Assembly: GCA_964551835.1 (NCBI GenBank)
Contig: CAZKEM010000042.1
Coordinates: forward strand, 1 to 64,000
Length of the DNA: 64,000 bases
Source of the DNA: JAHDCC01 sp964551835
Lineage (GTDB): Bacteria > Actinomycetota > Acidimicrobiia > Acidimicrobiales > SZUA-35
Direction of reading: 5' to 3'
Shown here piece by piece: positions 1 to 8,804 of this stretch. Positions within the stretch are counted from its first letter, which is position 1, and every line of letters starts with the position of its first letter. The notes beneath the pieces were generated by a model. That model worked only from the letters and a program-made list of their open reading frames with translations. It did no database searches and was not told the DNA's origin. A program made the translations under genes and the position numbers.

Positions 1-2
1 GT

Positions 3-422
3 TATCAGGTAATTCAAAGCCAAGTGAGTATTGCTTCCGGAGGGTGGTTTGGCGTCGGTCTCGGTGCAAGTCGGGCCAAATGGGGCTTTCTGCCGACAGC
101 CCAGTCCGACTTCATCTTTGCCGTCGTCGCCGAGGAGGTCGGCCTTATTGGAGCGAGTGCGTTAATTGGCGGCTTTGTTCTCATCGGTCTACTCGGTTTC
201 CGGACTGCCTTGGCGGCTCCTGATCGATTCGGAATGCTTCTCGCTGCAGGAATTACCTGTTGGATCCTGGTCCAAGCTTTCCTAAATATCGGTATGGTGC
301 TCTCGGTTCTCCCGACGACTGGAGAACCGCTGCCGTTCGTTTCGGCCGGAGGGTCAAGCCTGATGACGGTGATGGCGGCAGCTGGAATATTGGCAAGTGT
401 GGCCCGGCGGTCGGATCCATGA
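3..422 (+). CDS. ftsW: FtsW/RodA-family cell-division protein, 3' part only
   Basis: C-terminal 139 residues of a SEDS-family peptidoglycan polymerase; the gene begins before the window. The frame is open from base 3. Seen: a YQ..QS..SIASGGWFGVGLGAS stretch, then K-W-G-FLP and D-FIFAVVAEEVG, the conserved loop of FtsW/RodA, followed by hydrophobic segments (about residues 50-75 and 88-110 of the fragment) and the PFVSAGGSS motif close to the C-terminus. FtsW works in the membrane at the septum with a class B PBP. It lies 30 bp upstream of murG, which is the usual actinobacterial order, so FtsW is preferred over RodA. Confidence 0.93.
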   Translation, partial: YQVIQSQVSIASGGWFGVGLGASRAKWGFLPTAQSDFIFAVVAEEVGLIGASALIGGFVLIGLLGFRTALAAPDRFGMLLAAGITCWILVQAFLNIGMVLSVLPTTGEPLPFVSAGGSSLMTVMAAAGILASVARRSDP

Positions 423-452
423 GGTCATTCGGAAAGAGTGTAAAGGTGTGAA

Positions 453-1574
453 ATGGGAATGAAACCAAGAGTGATAATTACCGGCGGTGGCACGGCTGGC
501 CACACCAACCCTGGCATCGCTATTGCTCAGGCACTTGTCGCCCAGGGCATAGCGACAAGTGACATTCACTTTGTCGGCGGCGTCCGTGGAAACGAAAAAG
601 AGCTGGTGTCAGACGCCGGATTTTCGATCGATCTGCTTCCCGGACGTGGTCTACAACGGAGGTTGAGTATCCAAAACTTCCGATCTGCACGCGACCTGTT
701 TCTCGGACTCTTCAAGGGGTTCAAGCTACTGTTACGTCGGAGGCCGAAGGCCGTTGTTTGTCTCGGTGGCTACGCGGCGTTCGCCGTCTCAGCTGCAGCT
801 GTGGTTCTCCGAGTCCCGTTGGTTATCTCTGAGCAAAACAGCCGTGCTTCGGTTGTAAACAGAGTATTGGGCAGGTTCGCCTCGACTTCAGCCTTACCGT
901 TTCCAGACACCGACTTGCCGAAGGGCGTACTTACTGGAAACCCGATTCGTCCCGACGTCGTAAAGGCCGTTGCCTTGACAGACCGTCAAGAAGCGAGGGC
1001 TTCCTTTGGAGTGAGTTCTAACCAGACGATGATTGCGGTGTGGGCGGGATCCCTTGGCGCAACGAAGCTGAATAAGACTGTTCGGGAACTAGCGGAAGGA
1101 TGGTCCGACCGCGAAGATATTGCCATCCACCATGTAATCGGAAAGCGAGATTGGGAGCTTTTCGGTCAAATTCCCGATGCGGTTCTTCAAGGAAAGCTCG
1201 CCTACAACACGGTCGAATACGAACATGATATGGCGGCATTGCTATCCGGTGCCGACATAGCGGTGTGTCGGTCTGGAGCGTCGACGGTTTCCGAGCTTTC
1301 AGTCGCAGGTTTGCCTTCGATTCTCGTCCCGCTGCCTAACGCTCCCCGGGACCACCAGACGGCCAACACCGATGAACTTGTCAGTGTTGGTGGAGCCGTT
1401 CTATTGCCCGATGACGTCCTGAGCACACAAACGCTAGGTGTTGAACTCAATCGCTTGGTATCGGACTGGGAACGAAGGGCAAAGATGGCAGAGGCCGCCA
1501 AGACCGTGGGGCGCCCGGAAGCAGCGGCCGACGTCGCCCGACTTGTTCTGAAAGCAGGAAAGATAGATGGATAG
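453..1574 (+). CDS. murG: MurG, lipid II-forming GlcNAc transferase
   Basis: Transfers GlcNAc from UDP-GlcNAc to undecaprenyl-PP-MurNAc-pentapeptide on the inner face of the membrane, giving lipid II. Seen: the N-terminal glycine loop ITGGGTAGHTNPGIAIAQAL, a VCLGGYAAFAV segment and the C-terminal sugar-nucleotide motif SGASTVSELSVAGLPSILVP with PRDHQTANTDE. The 373 residues are normal for the family. The ATG has AAGGTG upstream; an in-frame ATG two codons later is also possible. The 3' end overlaps murC by 8 bp, so the two are probably co-translated. Confidence 0.97.
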   Translation: MGMKPRVIITGGGTAGHTNPGIAIAQALVAQGIATSDIHFVGGVRGNEKELVSDAGFSIDLLPGRGLQRRLSIQNFRSARDLFLGLFKGFKLLLRRRPKAVVCLGGYAAFAVSAAAVVLRVPLVISEQNSRASVVNRVLGRFASTSALPFPDTDLPKGVLTGNPIRPDVVKAVALTDRQEARASFGVSSNQTMIAVWAGSLGATKLNKTVRELAEGWSDREDIAIHHVIGKRDWELFGQIPDAVLQGKLAYNTVEYEHDMAALLSGADIAVCRSGASTVSELSVAGLPSILVPLPNAPRDHQTANTDELVSVGGAVLLPDDVLSTQTLGVELNRLVSDWERRAKMAEAAKTVGRPEAAADVARLVLKAGKIDG

Positions 1575-2997
1575 GGTCGATCCGCAAACCTCAGCCACTA
1601 ACGTTGACCTGTCGGCGCCGTTGGCGATTCACATTATCGGGATTGGTGGCGCTGGTATGAGTGCCATCGCCGAAGTCTTACGTGGCTCCGGCCACACCGT
1701 AACCGGCTCGGACTTAAACGACTCCGGGGTGGCAGATCGACTTCGCCAAGCTGGGATTGACGTTTCGATCGGGCATGATAGCGACAATGTTGGTGCCGTC
1801 GATATCGTGACCCACTCAACGGCTATCCCATCGACGAACCCGGAGATCGTCGAGGCACAGGCAAGAAATTTGCCGGTGTTACGTCGAGCAGAAATTTTGG
1901 CGGCAATCTCGAGGGTATGGAAAACCGCATCGGTGGCGGGAACTCATGGGAAAACGACCACCTCGGCCATGCTCACCGTTGCTCTTCGTGGGGCGAACCT
2001 TGACCCAGCCTTCATCGTCGGCGGCGACTTGTGCGACCTCGGATACGGGGCCTCGGTTGGCAGCGGGGAATATCTTGTTGTTGAGGCAGATGAGAGCGAC
2101 GGCACCTTTGTCGAACTCGAATCTCACTCGGTCCTAGTAACCAATGTGGAACCAGACCACCTGGAACACTACGGTGGGTTTGAGAATCTGCGCAAGGCGT
2201 TTATCCAATTCGTTTGCCAAGCATCGGGACCAAAGGTAATTTGCGTCGACGATCCGGGTGCCGCAGAGTTAGTTGCCGCCGTGCGCTCCGGTGGCATCGA
2301 GGTAATTACCTACGGCACATCGGATGAAGCGGATTGGAAAATCTCAAACCCTCTGCCGACACCGGCAGGCATTTCTGCACAAATCGTCAGTGGCGGAGAA
2401 CTCTACGAGCTCAGGTTGCAACAGCCGGGCATGCACAATGCTCGAAATGCAGCCGCAGCATTTGTCCTCGCGACCACGTTAGGTGCAGACCCCGCGCTTG
2501 CGCTAGAGGCCTTAAACAGCTTCGGTGGAGTTGGACGCCGTTTCGAACGTCGTGGCGAATTCGGCGGGATCGGAATAGTCGATGATTACGCTCACCTCCC
2601 TACCGAGGTTGAAGCGGCCCTGAGTGCTGGGCGGAGCCTCGCCCCCGAACGCCTAATCGCCGTTTTCCAACCACACCGCTACTCCCGAACGGAACAGCTG
2701 TGGTCGACGTTTGGAGGTTCGTTCACCGACTCTGACGTGCTGTTCGTAACCGGTATTTACCCGTCGGGCGAGGCTCCGAGAGAAGGGATTACGGGAAAGC
2801 TAGTCGCCAACGCAGTTCTGGACGCCAACCCAGAATTCGACGTTCGATACGTCGAGTCATTGAGTGACGTCACAGCCGAGTTAATCGACGAGTTATTGCC
2901 CGGAGATCTCTGCATGACTCTTGGAGCTGGAGACCTAACGAATATTGCAGACGACGTTCTGGCAGGCCTGGCTTCTAGGGGGGCCGGCGATGGGTAG
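1567..2997 (+). CDS. murC: MurC, UDP-MurNAc--L-alanine ligase
   Basis: Cytoplasmic ATP-dependent ligase that adds L-Ala to UDP-MurNAc, the first step of the stem peptide. Seen: N-terminal nucleotide-sugar loop IIGIGGAGMSAIAEVLRGSG (about residues 19-38), P-loop GTHGKTTTSAM (about residues 124-134), VEADESDGTF, and NVEPDHLEHYGG, followed by the C-terminal domain with FQPHRYSRT. The 476 residues match full-length MurC. It overlaps murG by 8 bp and murB by 8 bp. Confidence 0.97.
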   Translation: MDRVDPQTSATNVDLSAPLAIHIIGIGGAGMSAIAEVLRGSGHTVTGSDLNDSGVADRLRQAGIDVSIGHDSDNVGAVDIVTHSTAIPSTNPEIVEAQARNLPVLRRAEILAAISRVWKTASVAGTHGKTTTSAMLTVALRGANLDPAFIVGGDLCDLGYGASVGSGEYLVVEADESDGTFVELESHSVLVTNVEPDHLEHYGGFENLRKAFIQFVCQASGPKVICVDDPGAAELVAAVRSGGIEVITYGTSDEADWKISNPLPTPAGISAQIVSGGELYELRLQQPGMHNARNAAAAFVLATTLGADPALALEALNSFGGVGRRFERRGEFGGIGIVDDYAHLPTEVEAALSAGRSLAPERLIAVFQPHRYSRTEQLWSTFGGSFTDSDVLFVTGIYPSGEAPREGITGKLVANAVLDANPEFDVRYVESLSDVTAELIDELLPGDLCMTLGAGDLTNIADDVLAGLASRGAGDG

Positions 2998-3898
2998 TGA
3001 TCTCGACGCAATACGAGCAACCTTGGGAACGTTGGGAGTAGTCGATCATTCCTTGGCCCCACTGTGTACCTATAGGGTTGGCGGTTCAGCGGCAATATTT
3101 GTTGAGGCCGAGTCCGTCGACGACCTGCTGTCGGTCCAGGAAGCAGTGTCTCAAACGGGATCCGCCGTCTTGGTTGTCGGCCGAGGGTCAAATCTGTTGG
3201 TTAGTGATTCAGGCTTCGATGGCATCGTCGTTCAATTGGGTCCTGCGTATTCCGCCATCGAGGTCGATATCGAAAATGCGCAGCTACGTTGCGGCGCATC
3301 AGCCCTGATGCCCGTGGCCGCAAGACGTTCTTCGAGCGCTGGGCTTACCGGGTTCGAATGGGCTGTAGGGGTTCCTGGCTCTATCGGAGGAGGGGTCAGA
3401 ATGAACGCAGGCGGGCATGGGTCCGACATGAATGCCAACCTCGTCGAAGTCGACCTTATCGACCTTGCCGGTGAGGGAGTGGCCACGGTTCGAGCAGTCG
3501 ACCTAGACCTGGCATACCGGGCTTCCAATGTTTCGAATACCCAAGTGGTTCTATCATCGACCTTCCAGCTCGATGTCGGCGACGTAGCAGACTCGAAACA
3601 AGAGGTCTCAGAGATCGTCCAATGGCGTCGGAAACACCAACCCGGTGGCCAAAATGCTGGTAGTGTTTTTCGGAATCCAGAAGACGACTCGGCCGGCCGG
3701 ATTATCGAAAGCCTCGGTATGAAAGGCTTCAGAATCGGATCAGCCGAAGTATCGGACAAGCATGCGAATTTCTTTCAAGCCGACCCTGAAGGTTCTGCAA
3801 ACGATATGTACGAACTCATCATGACGGTCCAGCAGCGAGTTAGCGATGAAGTAGGGATCCAATTGCACCCTGAGAACCGACTTATTGGGTTTGGTTAG
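2990..3898 (+). CDS. murB: MurB, UDP-N-acetylenolpyruvoylglucosamine reductase
   Basis: FAD/NADPH enzyme that reduces UDP-GlcNAc-enolpyruvate to UDP-MurNAc. Seen: FAD-binding YRVGGSAAIFVEAES and VGRGSNLLVSDSGFDGIVV, GVPGSIGGGVRMNAGGHG, the AGSVFRNP segment with the catalytic serine, and the terminal HPENRLIGFG with the catalytic glutamate. I chose the ATG at 2990, not the upstream in-frame codon at 2945, because it follows an AGGGGGG ribosome-binding site and gives a normal 302-residue protein overlapping murC by 8 bp. Its place between murC and ftsQ is shared with only part of the actinobacteria. Confidence 0.95.
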   Translation: MGSDLDAIRATLGTLGVVDHSLAPLCTYRVGGSAAIFVEAESVDDLLSVQEAVSQTGSAVLVVGRGSNLLVSDSGFDGIVVQLGPAYSAIEVDIENAQLRCGASALMPVAARRSSSAGLTGFEWAVGVPGSIGGGVRMNAGGHGSDMNANLVEVDLIDLAGEGVATVRAVDLDLAYRASNVSNTQVVLSSTFQLDVGDVADSKQEVSEIVQWRRKHQPGGQNAGSVFRNPEDDSAGRIIESLGMKGFRIGSAEVSDKHANFFQADPEGSANDMYELIMTVQQRVSDEVGIQLHPENRLIGFG

Positions 3899-3909
3899 GA
3901 GAAGGTTCG

Positions 3910-5076
3910 ATGTTGACGAGCAGGCAGCTTGATACCAAAAGTGAAGCGACATCAAAACGGGCTACTCGTACCGCCCGGACTTCTAAACGCCCTAGCCCAG
4001 GTTCTTCTCGTCAATCGACCGGCCGGAAACTCAAAGCGGCTAACAAACAGGCCGCCAAGTCCGATAAGGCTCGGGCGAAAGCCCAGGCTGAACGCAAAGC
4101 GGCTGAGAAGGCGTTAGTAAAGGCAAAGAGACAGGTAAAAAAGAAGGAACAAGCTGCAAAACAACAAAAGCGACAGTTAAAGAGAGAGCGCAGAGAACAA
4201 CGGCGCGTCGGCACAACCGGTTCCAGAAGACTACGACGAACGAGACGGCGTAGCGAACGAAGCTCGAGTCGTCGAGGCTTTGAGCGCAGGTCTTCAGGTC
4301 GGACGCGAGTCTTACTAATCGCGGCCCTAGCAGCAATATCTCTGGTGGCGATCGGCGGGGTCGTGTATGTAAACAGTTCAGCGTTTGGAGTAACTTCAAT
4401 TGAAGTGACGGGTACATCGAAAACAAGTGTCGACGAGATCATTGCCGCTTCTGGCATCGAGATCGATCAGAACCTATTGGAGGTTGAGCATGAAGCGGTT
4501 GCCGAGGAAATAGAGCAGGTCCCATGGGTTGCCACTGCATCTATCGATCGACGCTGGAATGGCTCAATCACGATAGAGATTACCGAACGTCAAGCAGTCG
4601 CCGCACTAGAGTCACCAACTGGCTTCGTCCTGGTAGACGCTTTCGGTCGACAACTAGAAAAGGTTGCGAGTCCGCCGGAGTCACAGATTCCCGTTAGTGG
4701 CGTCGAGGTATCGGGAGTCGTCGGTGAAGACGTCTCAGCGGCAGGGTTGCAGGCGACAAACTTTATAGGGTCGATTTCGCCTAAGGTTCGTCCGATGGTG
4801 ACGTCTATCAACCTGGATAGTGGCCGCTTGGTCGCACAACTTGACGTGACCCAAATCGGCCAGAAGTTCGCTGCTGCGGGTTCGTCCATAGAGGCGAACT
4901 TTGGTACCAACCAAGAATTGGATGCAAAGATGGCTTCACTGGAGACCGTGCTAGTCCGAGTTGACCTGACGTGTGTCGTGAGGGTCGACCTTTCATCGCC
5001 ATCGAAACCAACAGTTATGCGCACTCCAGCTGTGACCAAATTGGAGAAGCTACCAACCGGCCTTGTTGACTGCTAA
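3910..5076 (+). CDS. ftsQ: FtsQ, divisome POTRA protein with long basic N-terminus
   Basis: Bitopic membrane protein of the divisome core (FtsQ-FtsL-FtsB). Seen: about 130 N-terminal residues dominated by Lys, Arg, Ala and Gln, one membrane span at about residues 133-153 (VLLIAALAAISLVAIGGVVY), then the POTRA domain starting FGVTSIEVTGTSKTSVDEII with VPWVATASIDRRWNGSI and VTERQ-like IEITERQAVAAL. The start has AGGAGAAGG six bases upstream and lies 11 bp after murB. The basic cytoplasmic extension is longer than in most FtsQ proteins. Assignment rests on the POTRA/FtsQ segment and on its position before ftsZ. Confidence 0.93.
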   Translation: MLTSRQLDTKSEATSKRATRTARTSKRPSPGSSRQSTGRKLKAANKQAAKSDKARAKAQAERKAAEKALVKAKRQVKKKEQAAKQQKRQLKRERREQRRVGTTGSRRLRRTRRRSERSSSRRGFERRSSGRTRVLLIAALAAISLVAIGGVVYVNSSAFGVTSIEVTGTSKTSVDEIIAASGIEIDQNLLEVEHEAVAEEIEQVPWVATASIDRRWNGSITIEITERQAVAALESPTGFVLVDAFGRQLEKVASPPESQIPVSGVEVSGVVGEDVSAAGLQATNFIGSISPKVRPMVTSINLDSGRLVAQLDVTQIGQKFAAAGSSIEANFGTNQELDAKMASLETVLVRVDLTCVVRVDLSSPSKPTVMRTPAVTKLEKLPTGLVDC

Positions 5077-5170
5077 CGTTAACGTATTGTTCGTCTTATT
5101 CAGGGCCGTAGTGACCGAGACGAAGCTCTCAGACTTTCTATCAGCTTATGCTTAGAGGACTTTCCACCTG

Positions 5171-6265
5171 ATGAATACTCAGAACTATGTAGCCAACGTT
5201 AAAGTCGTCGGCGTCGGCGGTGGCGGCTGCAATGCGGTGAACCGCATGATCGACGCAGGGCTCAGAGGCGTCGAGTTCGTTGCGGTCAACACCGACGCGC
5301 AAGCATTGCTAATGAGCGATGCGGAAACCAAGATCCATATCGGCCGTGAACTTACCCGTGGGTTGGGTGCGGGAAGCGACCCATCGGTGGGTGAAGCGGC
5401 AGCGGACGAACACCGCGAAGAGATCAGCGACGCGTTGGACGGTGCCGATATGGTCTTTATCACCGCCGGTGAGGGCGGCGGAACCGGAACGGGTGCTGCG
5501 CCAGTAATTGCTGAAGTGGCGAAGAGTCAAGGCGCTCTGACCATTGCCGTAATTACCAGGCCGTTTGGCTTCGAAGGCCGTCGTCGCGCTTCACAAGCTG
5601 AATCCGGTATTAAGAAACTAAGAGAAAAAGTAGACACGCAGATCGTCATTCCAAACGATCGGCTACTTTCTATCGCCGATGAAAAGACGTCGATGGTCGA
5701 TGCGTTCCGGATGGCCGATGAAATCCTTCTTCAAGGTGTTTCCGGAATCGCAGACCTAATTACCACTCCGGGTCTCATCAACACCGACTTTGCCGATGTG
5801 CGGATGATTATGCATGATGCCGGAAGCGCCCTTATGGGAATCGGTAAGTCTGAAGGTGAAGGACGGGCGCTCGCAGCTGCGCGGGCGGCAATCGCAAGCC
5901 CACTCCTCGAAGCGTCAATCGAGGGCGCACAAGGCATCCTGTTGACCATAGCGGGTGCAAGCGACCTCGGTATTTTTGAAGTTAACGAAGCAGCCGAAAT
6001 AATTCATGATGTCGCCCACCCAGACGCCAATATCATCTTCGGTACCGTCGTTGACGAAAATCTTGGTGATGAGATCCGAGTAACGGTTATTGCCGCTGGC
6101 TTCGACAGGTTTGACTCCGGTCCGGACTACGAGAAGCGTCTGCCGGTACGCTCGATTTCGCTCGAAGAAGAGGACAATACGGGTCCGGTAGATCTTTTCG
6201 AAGCAGAAGAGGACAATGACGATGACTTTGACGAGGACTTCGATGTCCCGTCGTTTCTTCGTTAG
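5171..6265 (+). CDS. ftsZ: FtsZ, tubulin-like division GTPase
   Basis: Forms the Z ring. Seen: N-terminal VGVGGGGCNAVNRMIDAGL, the tubulin signature GGGTGTGAAPVIAEVAK (near residue 100), NTDFADVRMIM, and a short acidic C-terminal linker ending DVPSFLR, the conserved tail that binds partner proteins. At 364 residues the disordered linker is short. No ftsA is present in the cluster; SepF at 7692 is the likely membrane tether and would bind the C-terminal tail. The 94 bp before the gene could hold its own promoter, though no convincing -35/-10 pair is visible. Confidence 0.98.
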   Translation: MNTQNYVANVKVVGVGGGGCNAVNRMIDAGLRGVEFVAVNTDAQALLMSDAETKIHIGRELTRGLGAGSDPSVGEAAADEHREEISDALDGADMVFITAGEGGGTGTGAAPVIAEVAKSQGALTIAVITRPFGFEGRRRASQAESGIKKLREKVDTQIVIPNDRLLSIADEKTSMVDAFRMADEILLQGVSGIADLITTPGLINTDFADVRMIMHDAGSALMGIGKSEGEGRALAAARAAIASPLLEASIEGAQGILLTIAGASDLGIFEVNEAAEIIHDVAHPDANIIFGTVVDENLGDEIRVTVIAAGFDRFDSGPDYEKRLPVRSISLEEEDNTGPVDLFEAEEDNDDDFDEDFDVPSFLR

Positions 6266-6274
6266 CTTCGACTA

Positions 6275-6946
6275 ATGGCGTATCGATCTGTTATCGAGAC
6301 CGATGTAGGGTCGGTGCATATTGTTTGCACAGACCGGTCCGATGGCGATTTTAATGTGGCCAACCCGGCGTCTGATATAGACGACCGAAGGTCGGCGTTG
6401 GTCGATCGCCCCTGGACATGGCTCCGTCAAGTTCATTCCGCCGATGTGGTCTCGGTAACGCGCCCAGGCGAATTCAGCGGTCACGAAGCTGATGGCCTGG
6501 TTACCAGGGTTCCCGGGTGCCCGCTGTCGGTTACAACGGCGGATTGTTCGCCTGTCGTCCTGGTAGCAAATAACGGTGTTTCGGTGGTTCATGCTGGTTG
6601 GCGTGGTGCTCTAACTGGCATCATCGATGAAGCCGCTACACGGCTTCTGTCTAACGGGTCAACGCCCGTTGCGGCGTTTGTTGGCCCGACTATTAGTAGC
6701 GCAAAATACGAATTTGGCCTAGCAGAACTAACGCCGTTCGTAGATCGGTTTGGTGCTGATGTCGTCGGCGAGACAACCGACGGCTCGCCAGCCCTCGATA
6801 TGGCCAAGGTCGTTGAGTTAGCGTGTGCCCGGTTTGGGTTTCGTGCCAGCCCACCGTTGGCGTGTACATCAGATCAAAATAGATTCAGCCATCGGATTCG
6901 AAAAGAATCGGAGCGTCAAGCAACATTGGCGTGGATCGATGGCTGA
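6275..6946 (+). CDS. pgeF: PgeF/YfiH laccase-domain protein
   Basis: Member of the polyphenol-oxidase (laccase-domain) family; E. coli PgeF removes misincorporated L-Ser from UDP-MurNAc peptide, and relatives act as purine-nucleoside phosphorylases. Seen: VHSADV, CPLSVTTADCSPVVLV, VVHAGWRGALTGI and a C-terminal SHRIRKESERQATLAWI, which carry the conserved His/Cys metal ligands. The 223 residues are slightly short but complete. It lies 9 bp after ftsZ and overlaps yggS by 8 bp, the usual actinobacterial arrangement. Confidence 0.92.
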   Translation: MAYRSVIETDVGSVHIVCTDRSDGDFNVANPASDIDDRRSALVDRPWTWLRQVHSADVVSVTRPGEFSGHEADGLVTRVPGCPLSVTTADCSPVVLVANNGVSVVHAGWRGALTGIIDEAATRLLSNGSTPVAAFVGPTISSAKYEFGLAELTPFVDRFGADVVGETTDGSPALDMAKVVELACARFGFRASPPLACTSDQNRFSHRIRKESERQATLAWIDG

Positions 6947-7604
6947 GCTGTCCAGTTTCGCAGCTCGCCTCGATGAAGTTCGCCAGCGCATCGCAGCCAG
7001 TGCCCCTACGCCCGACCGGGTTACGTTGGTAGCGGTGACTAAGAAGTTTGATGTTGGGACCGTAAACGAAGCCCTCGACGCTGGCCTGGTCGATCTGGGC
7101 GAAAACTACTCCCAGGAACTAATTGCCAAGAACGATGAACTCGGCGAGATTGGTTCGAGGCCGGACGAGATCAACTGGCATTTTGTTGGTCGACTTCAGA
7201 GAAATAAAATAAAGAAGATGGCTTCGGTGGTCTCGCTTTGGCAAACCGTTGATAGGCAAACGCTCGTCACCGAAATTGCCAAGAGGGCGCCGGGGGCCCG
7301 CATCTTGGTTCAGGTAAATACGACGGGGGAACAACAGAAGTCAGGCTGCGCGCCCAACGACGCTGCGGCACTGGTCGACCATGCTCGAAGTTGTGACCTC
7401 GAGGTTGCTGGTCTGATGACGATGGGGCCTACGGACCGATCGAACCCGGCACCAGCTTTTGAGCGGCTACGAAAACTCTCCGACGAAGTCGGTGTTGCAG
7501 AATTATCGATGGGCATGAGTGCCGATTTTGAAGTTGCCCTAGCTGAAGGTTCCACCATGGTTCGGGTTGGCTCGGCACTGTTCGGGCCTAGGTCAACATG
7601 TTGA
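6939..7604 (+). CDS. yggS: YggS/PLPBP, pyridoxal-phosphate homeostasis protein
   Basis: Single-domain PLP-binding protein of the alanine-racemase fold that buffers PLP. Seen: LVAVTKKFDVGTVNEALDAG with the PLP lysine, DLGENYSQELIAK, WHFVGRLQRNKIKKM, LVQVNTTGEQQKSGC, GLMTMGP and LSMGMSADFEVALAEGSTMV, all family hallmarks. I chose the ATG at 6939, which overlaps the pgeF stop and gives 221 residues; an upstream codon at 6825 would add 38 residues with no homology. The stop codon lies inside a perfect 14-bp palindrome. Confidence 0.95.
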   Translation: MAELSSFAARLDEVRQRIAASAPTPDRVTLVAVTKKFDVGTVNEALDAGLVDLGENYSQELIAKNDELGEIGSRPDEINWHFVGRLQRNKIKKMASVVSLWQTVDRQTLVTEIAKRAPGARILVQVNTTGEQQKSGCAPNDAAALVDHARSCDLEVAGLMTMGPTDRSNPAPAFERLRKLSDEVGVAELSMGMSADFEVALAEGSTMVRVGSALFGPRSTC

Positions 7605-7605
7605 C
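7592..7605. promoter_or_regulatory. Perfect 14-bp palindrome at the yggS stop, upstream of sepF
   Basis: GTCAACATGTTGAC is a perfect inverted repeat and contains the yggS TGA. It lies 86 bp before sepF, in the only sizeable gap between yggS and sepF. It could be an operator for the sepF-yggT part of the cluster; no regulator is known to me for it, so the role is inference. Confidence 0.35.
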
Positions 7606-7691
7606 ACCATGCTTGGGAGTAGACTTAGGTGGAGCTCGGGTCGGCCGAGTCATAGAAGACCATCGCCAACAACCAGCAAAGGGGGAGTGAG

Positions 7692-8393
7692 ATGTCGGTT
7701 TTGCAGAACGTTCGAGCTTTCTTGGGTTACAGTCCTCAAGAGGGTGAAGACGACACATACCAGTTCGGGCTCAGAGATGACGACACAGGTGCGATGTACT
7801 TCGAAGACGAAGACGAAGAAGACGACGACCACGTCGAGGTGGATGTTGACGAGCCAGATCATGGAATCATGGATAGTTCCGCGCGAGACCAGGGGTCAAA
7901 ATATGACTACGGTTATGAAAACGAAGAGGACGCAAGCGTCGAGATAACGTTCGAAGACGGTTCCAAAGAAATTCGGATCATTGAGACCGAACGGCCAAGA
8001 AAACGTTCCAAGCGACCAGACAGGCAAACGCGCCAGCGTGCTGGTTCGAGTTCGGACTCTCGCAACGAACCGAGTTCGAAACGTCTACGAGCAAAGCCAG
8101 ACCCGGCAATGGGGCTTCAAGAAGCTCGACCTAAAATTGTGAAACCTCGTTCGTTCGCCGATGCTCAGACGGTCGCCGACGGCTTTAAGGCCGAGATTCC
8201 TATTGTGATGAATTTGACGTCCGTTGACCAAGAACTTGCCCGGAGGCTGATCGACTTTGCATCTGGGGTTTGTTACGTCGCTGGAGGCGAAATGGAACGA
8301 ATCAGGTCACGAGTGTTTTTGTTGACTCCTCACGCAGCAGTCTTGAGTCCGGAGGATCGCCGACTCTTGGCGTCCCGCCGATACGATCGATAG
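7692..8393 (+). CDS. sepF: SepF, FtsZ membrane anchor
   Basis: Binds the FtsZ C-terminal tail and the membrane, replacing FtsA in actinobacteria. Seen: N-terminal amphipathic start MSVLQNVRAFLGYSP, a long acidic and then basic/serine-rich linker (about residues 15-145), and the C-terminal SepF fold at about residues 150-228 with PRSFADAQTVADGFK, IPIVMNLTSVDQELARRLIDFASG and RVFLLTPHAAVLSPEDRR. AAAGGGGGAG lies just before the ATG. At 233 residues it is of normal actinobacterial length. Confidence 0.95.
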   Translation: MSVLQNVRAFLGYSPQEGEDDTYQFGLRDDDTGAMYFEDEDEEDDDHVEVDVDEPDHGIMDSSARDQGSKYDYGYENEEDASVEITFEDGSKEIRIIETERPRKRSKRPDRQTRQRAGSSSDSRNEPSSKRLRAKPDPAMGLQEARPKIVKPRSFADAQTVADGFKAEIPIVMNLTSVDQELARRLIDFASGVCYVAGGEMERIRSRVFLLTPHAAVLSPEDRRLLASRRYDR

Positions 8394-8394
8394 C

Positions 8395-8664
8395 GTGATC
8401 GTTCCTTGTGTGTTGCTTCAAGTATTTCAGTTTGTATTTTTGACACGCCTTGTGCTCACCTTCTTCCCGCTTTCGTCGACGTCGATGGCCGGCCGGTACC
8501 GAGACCTGTCGGTAAAAGTTACTGATCCAATCGTCATTCCTGTGCGAAGAATCATGCCGCCAGTACCGGGGGCAATGCGTGGTTTTGGGTTCGCCGAGCT
8601 GATCGTTCTGCTCATTATTGTCATCGTGAGCCAGATGGTTTGCGCGAGTGTGATCCAAGGTTAG
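8395..8664 (+). CDS. yggT: YggT family membrane protein
   Basis: Small inner-membrane protein of the YggT/Ycf19 family, linked to division and osmotic stress but with no defined biochemistry. Seen: hydrophobic N-terminal segment (residues 3-25), the middle DPIVIPVRRIMPPVPG motif typical of the family, and a second hydrophobic segment (about 66-86). It starts with GTG one base after the sepF stop, so translational coupling is likely. The 89 residues are normal. Confidence 0.9.
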   Translation: MIVPCVLLQVFQFVFLTRLVLTFFPLSSTSMAGRYRDLSVKVTDPIVIPVRRIMPPVPGAMRGFGFAELIVLLIIVIVSQMVCASVIQG

Positions 8665-8804
8665 TCAGAACTATTGCTAGTTTGAGGTCGCGTCCTGGCC
8701 TGAACCGGCTGTTAGTAGGCCGAATAGCCCCAAATTAGGAGATTTAGGCAGATCAGAACTGGCATGACGGTGTTTCAGCACGCATCTACCCGTAGTCTTA
8801 ATGC

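Noticed and set aside
4011..4457. 148-residue Leu/Arg/Phe-rich minus-strand frame opposite ftsQ
   Set aside because: It is the antisense of the Lys/Arg codon-rich FtsQ N-terminus, which yields long stop-free runs of Leu, Phe and Ser by chance.
7601..7629. TTGACA promoter before sepF
   Set aside because: The TTGACA is half of the 14-bp palindrome, and the nearest TAGACT lies only 13 bases away, too short for a normal promoter.
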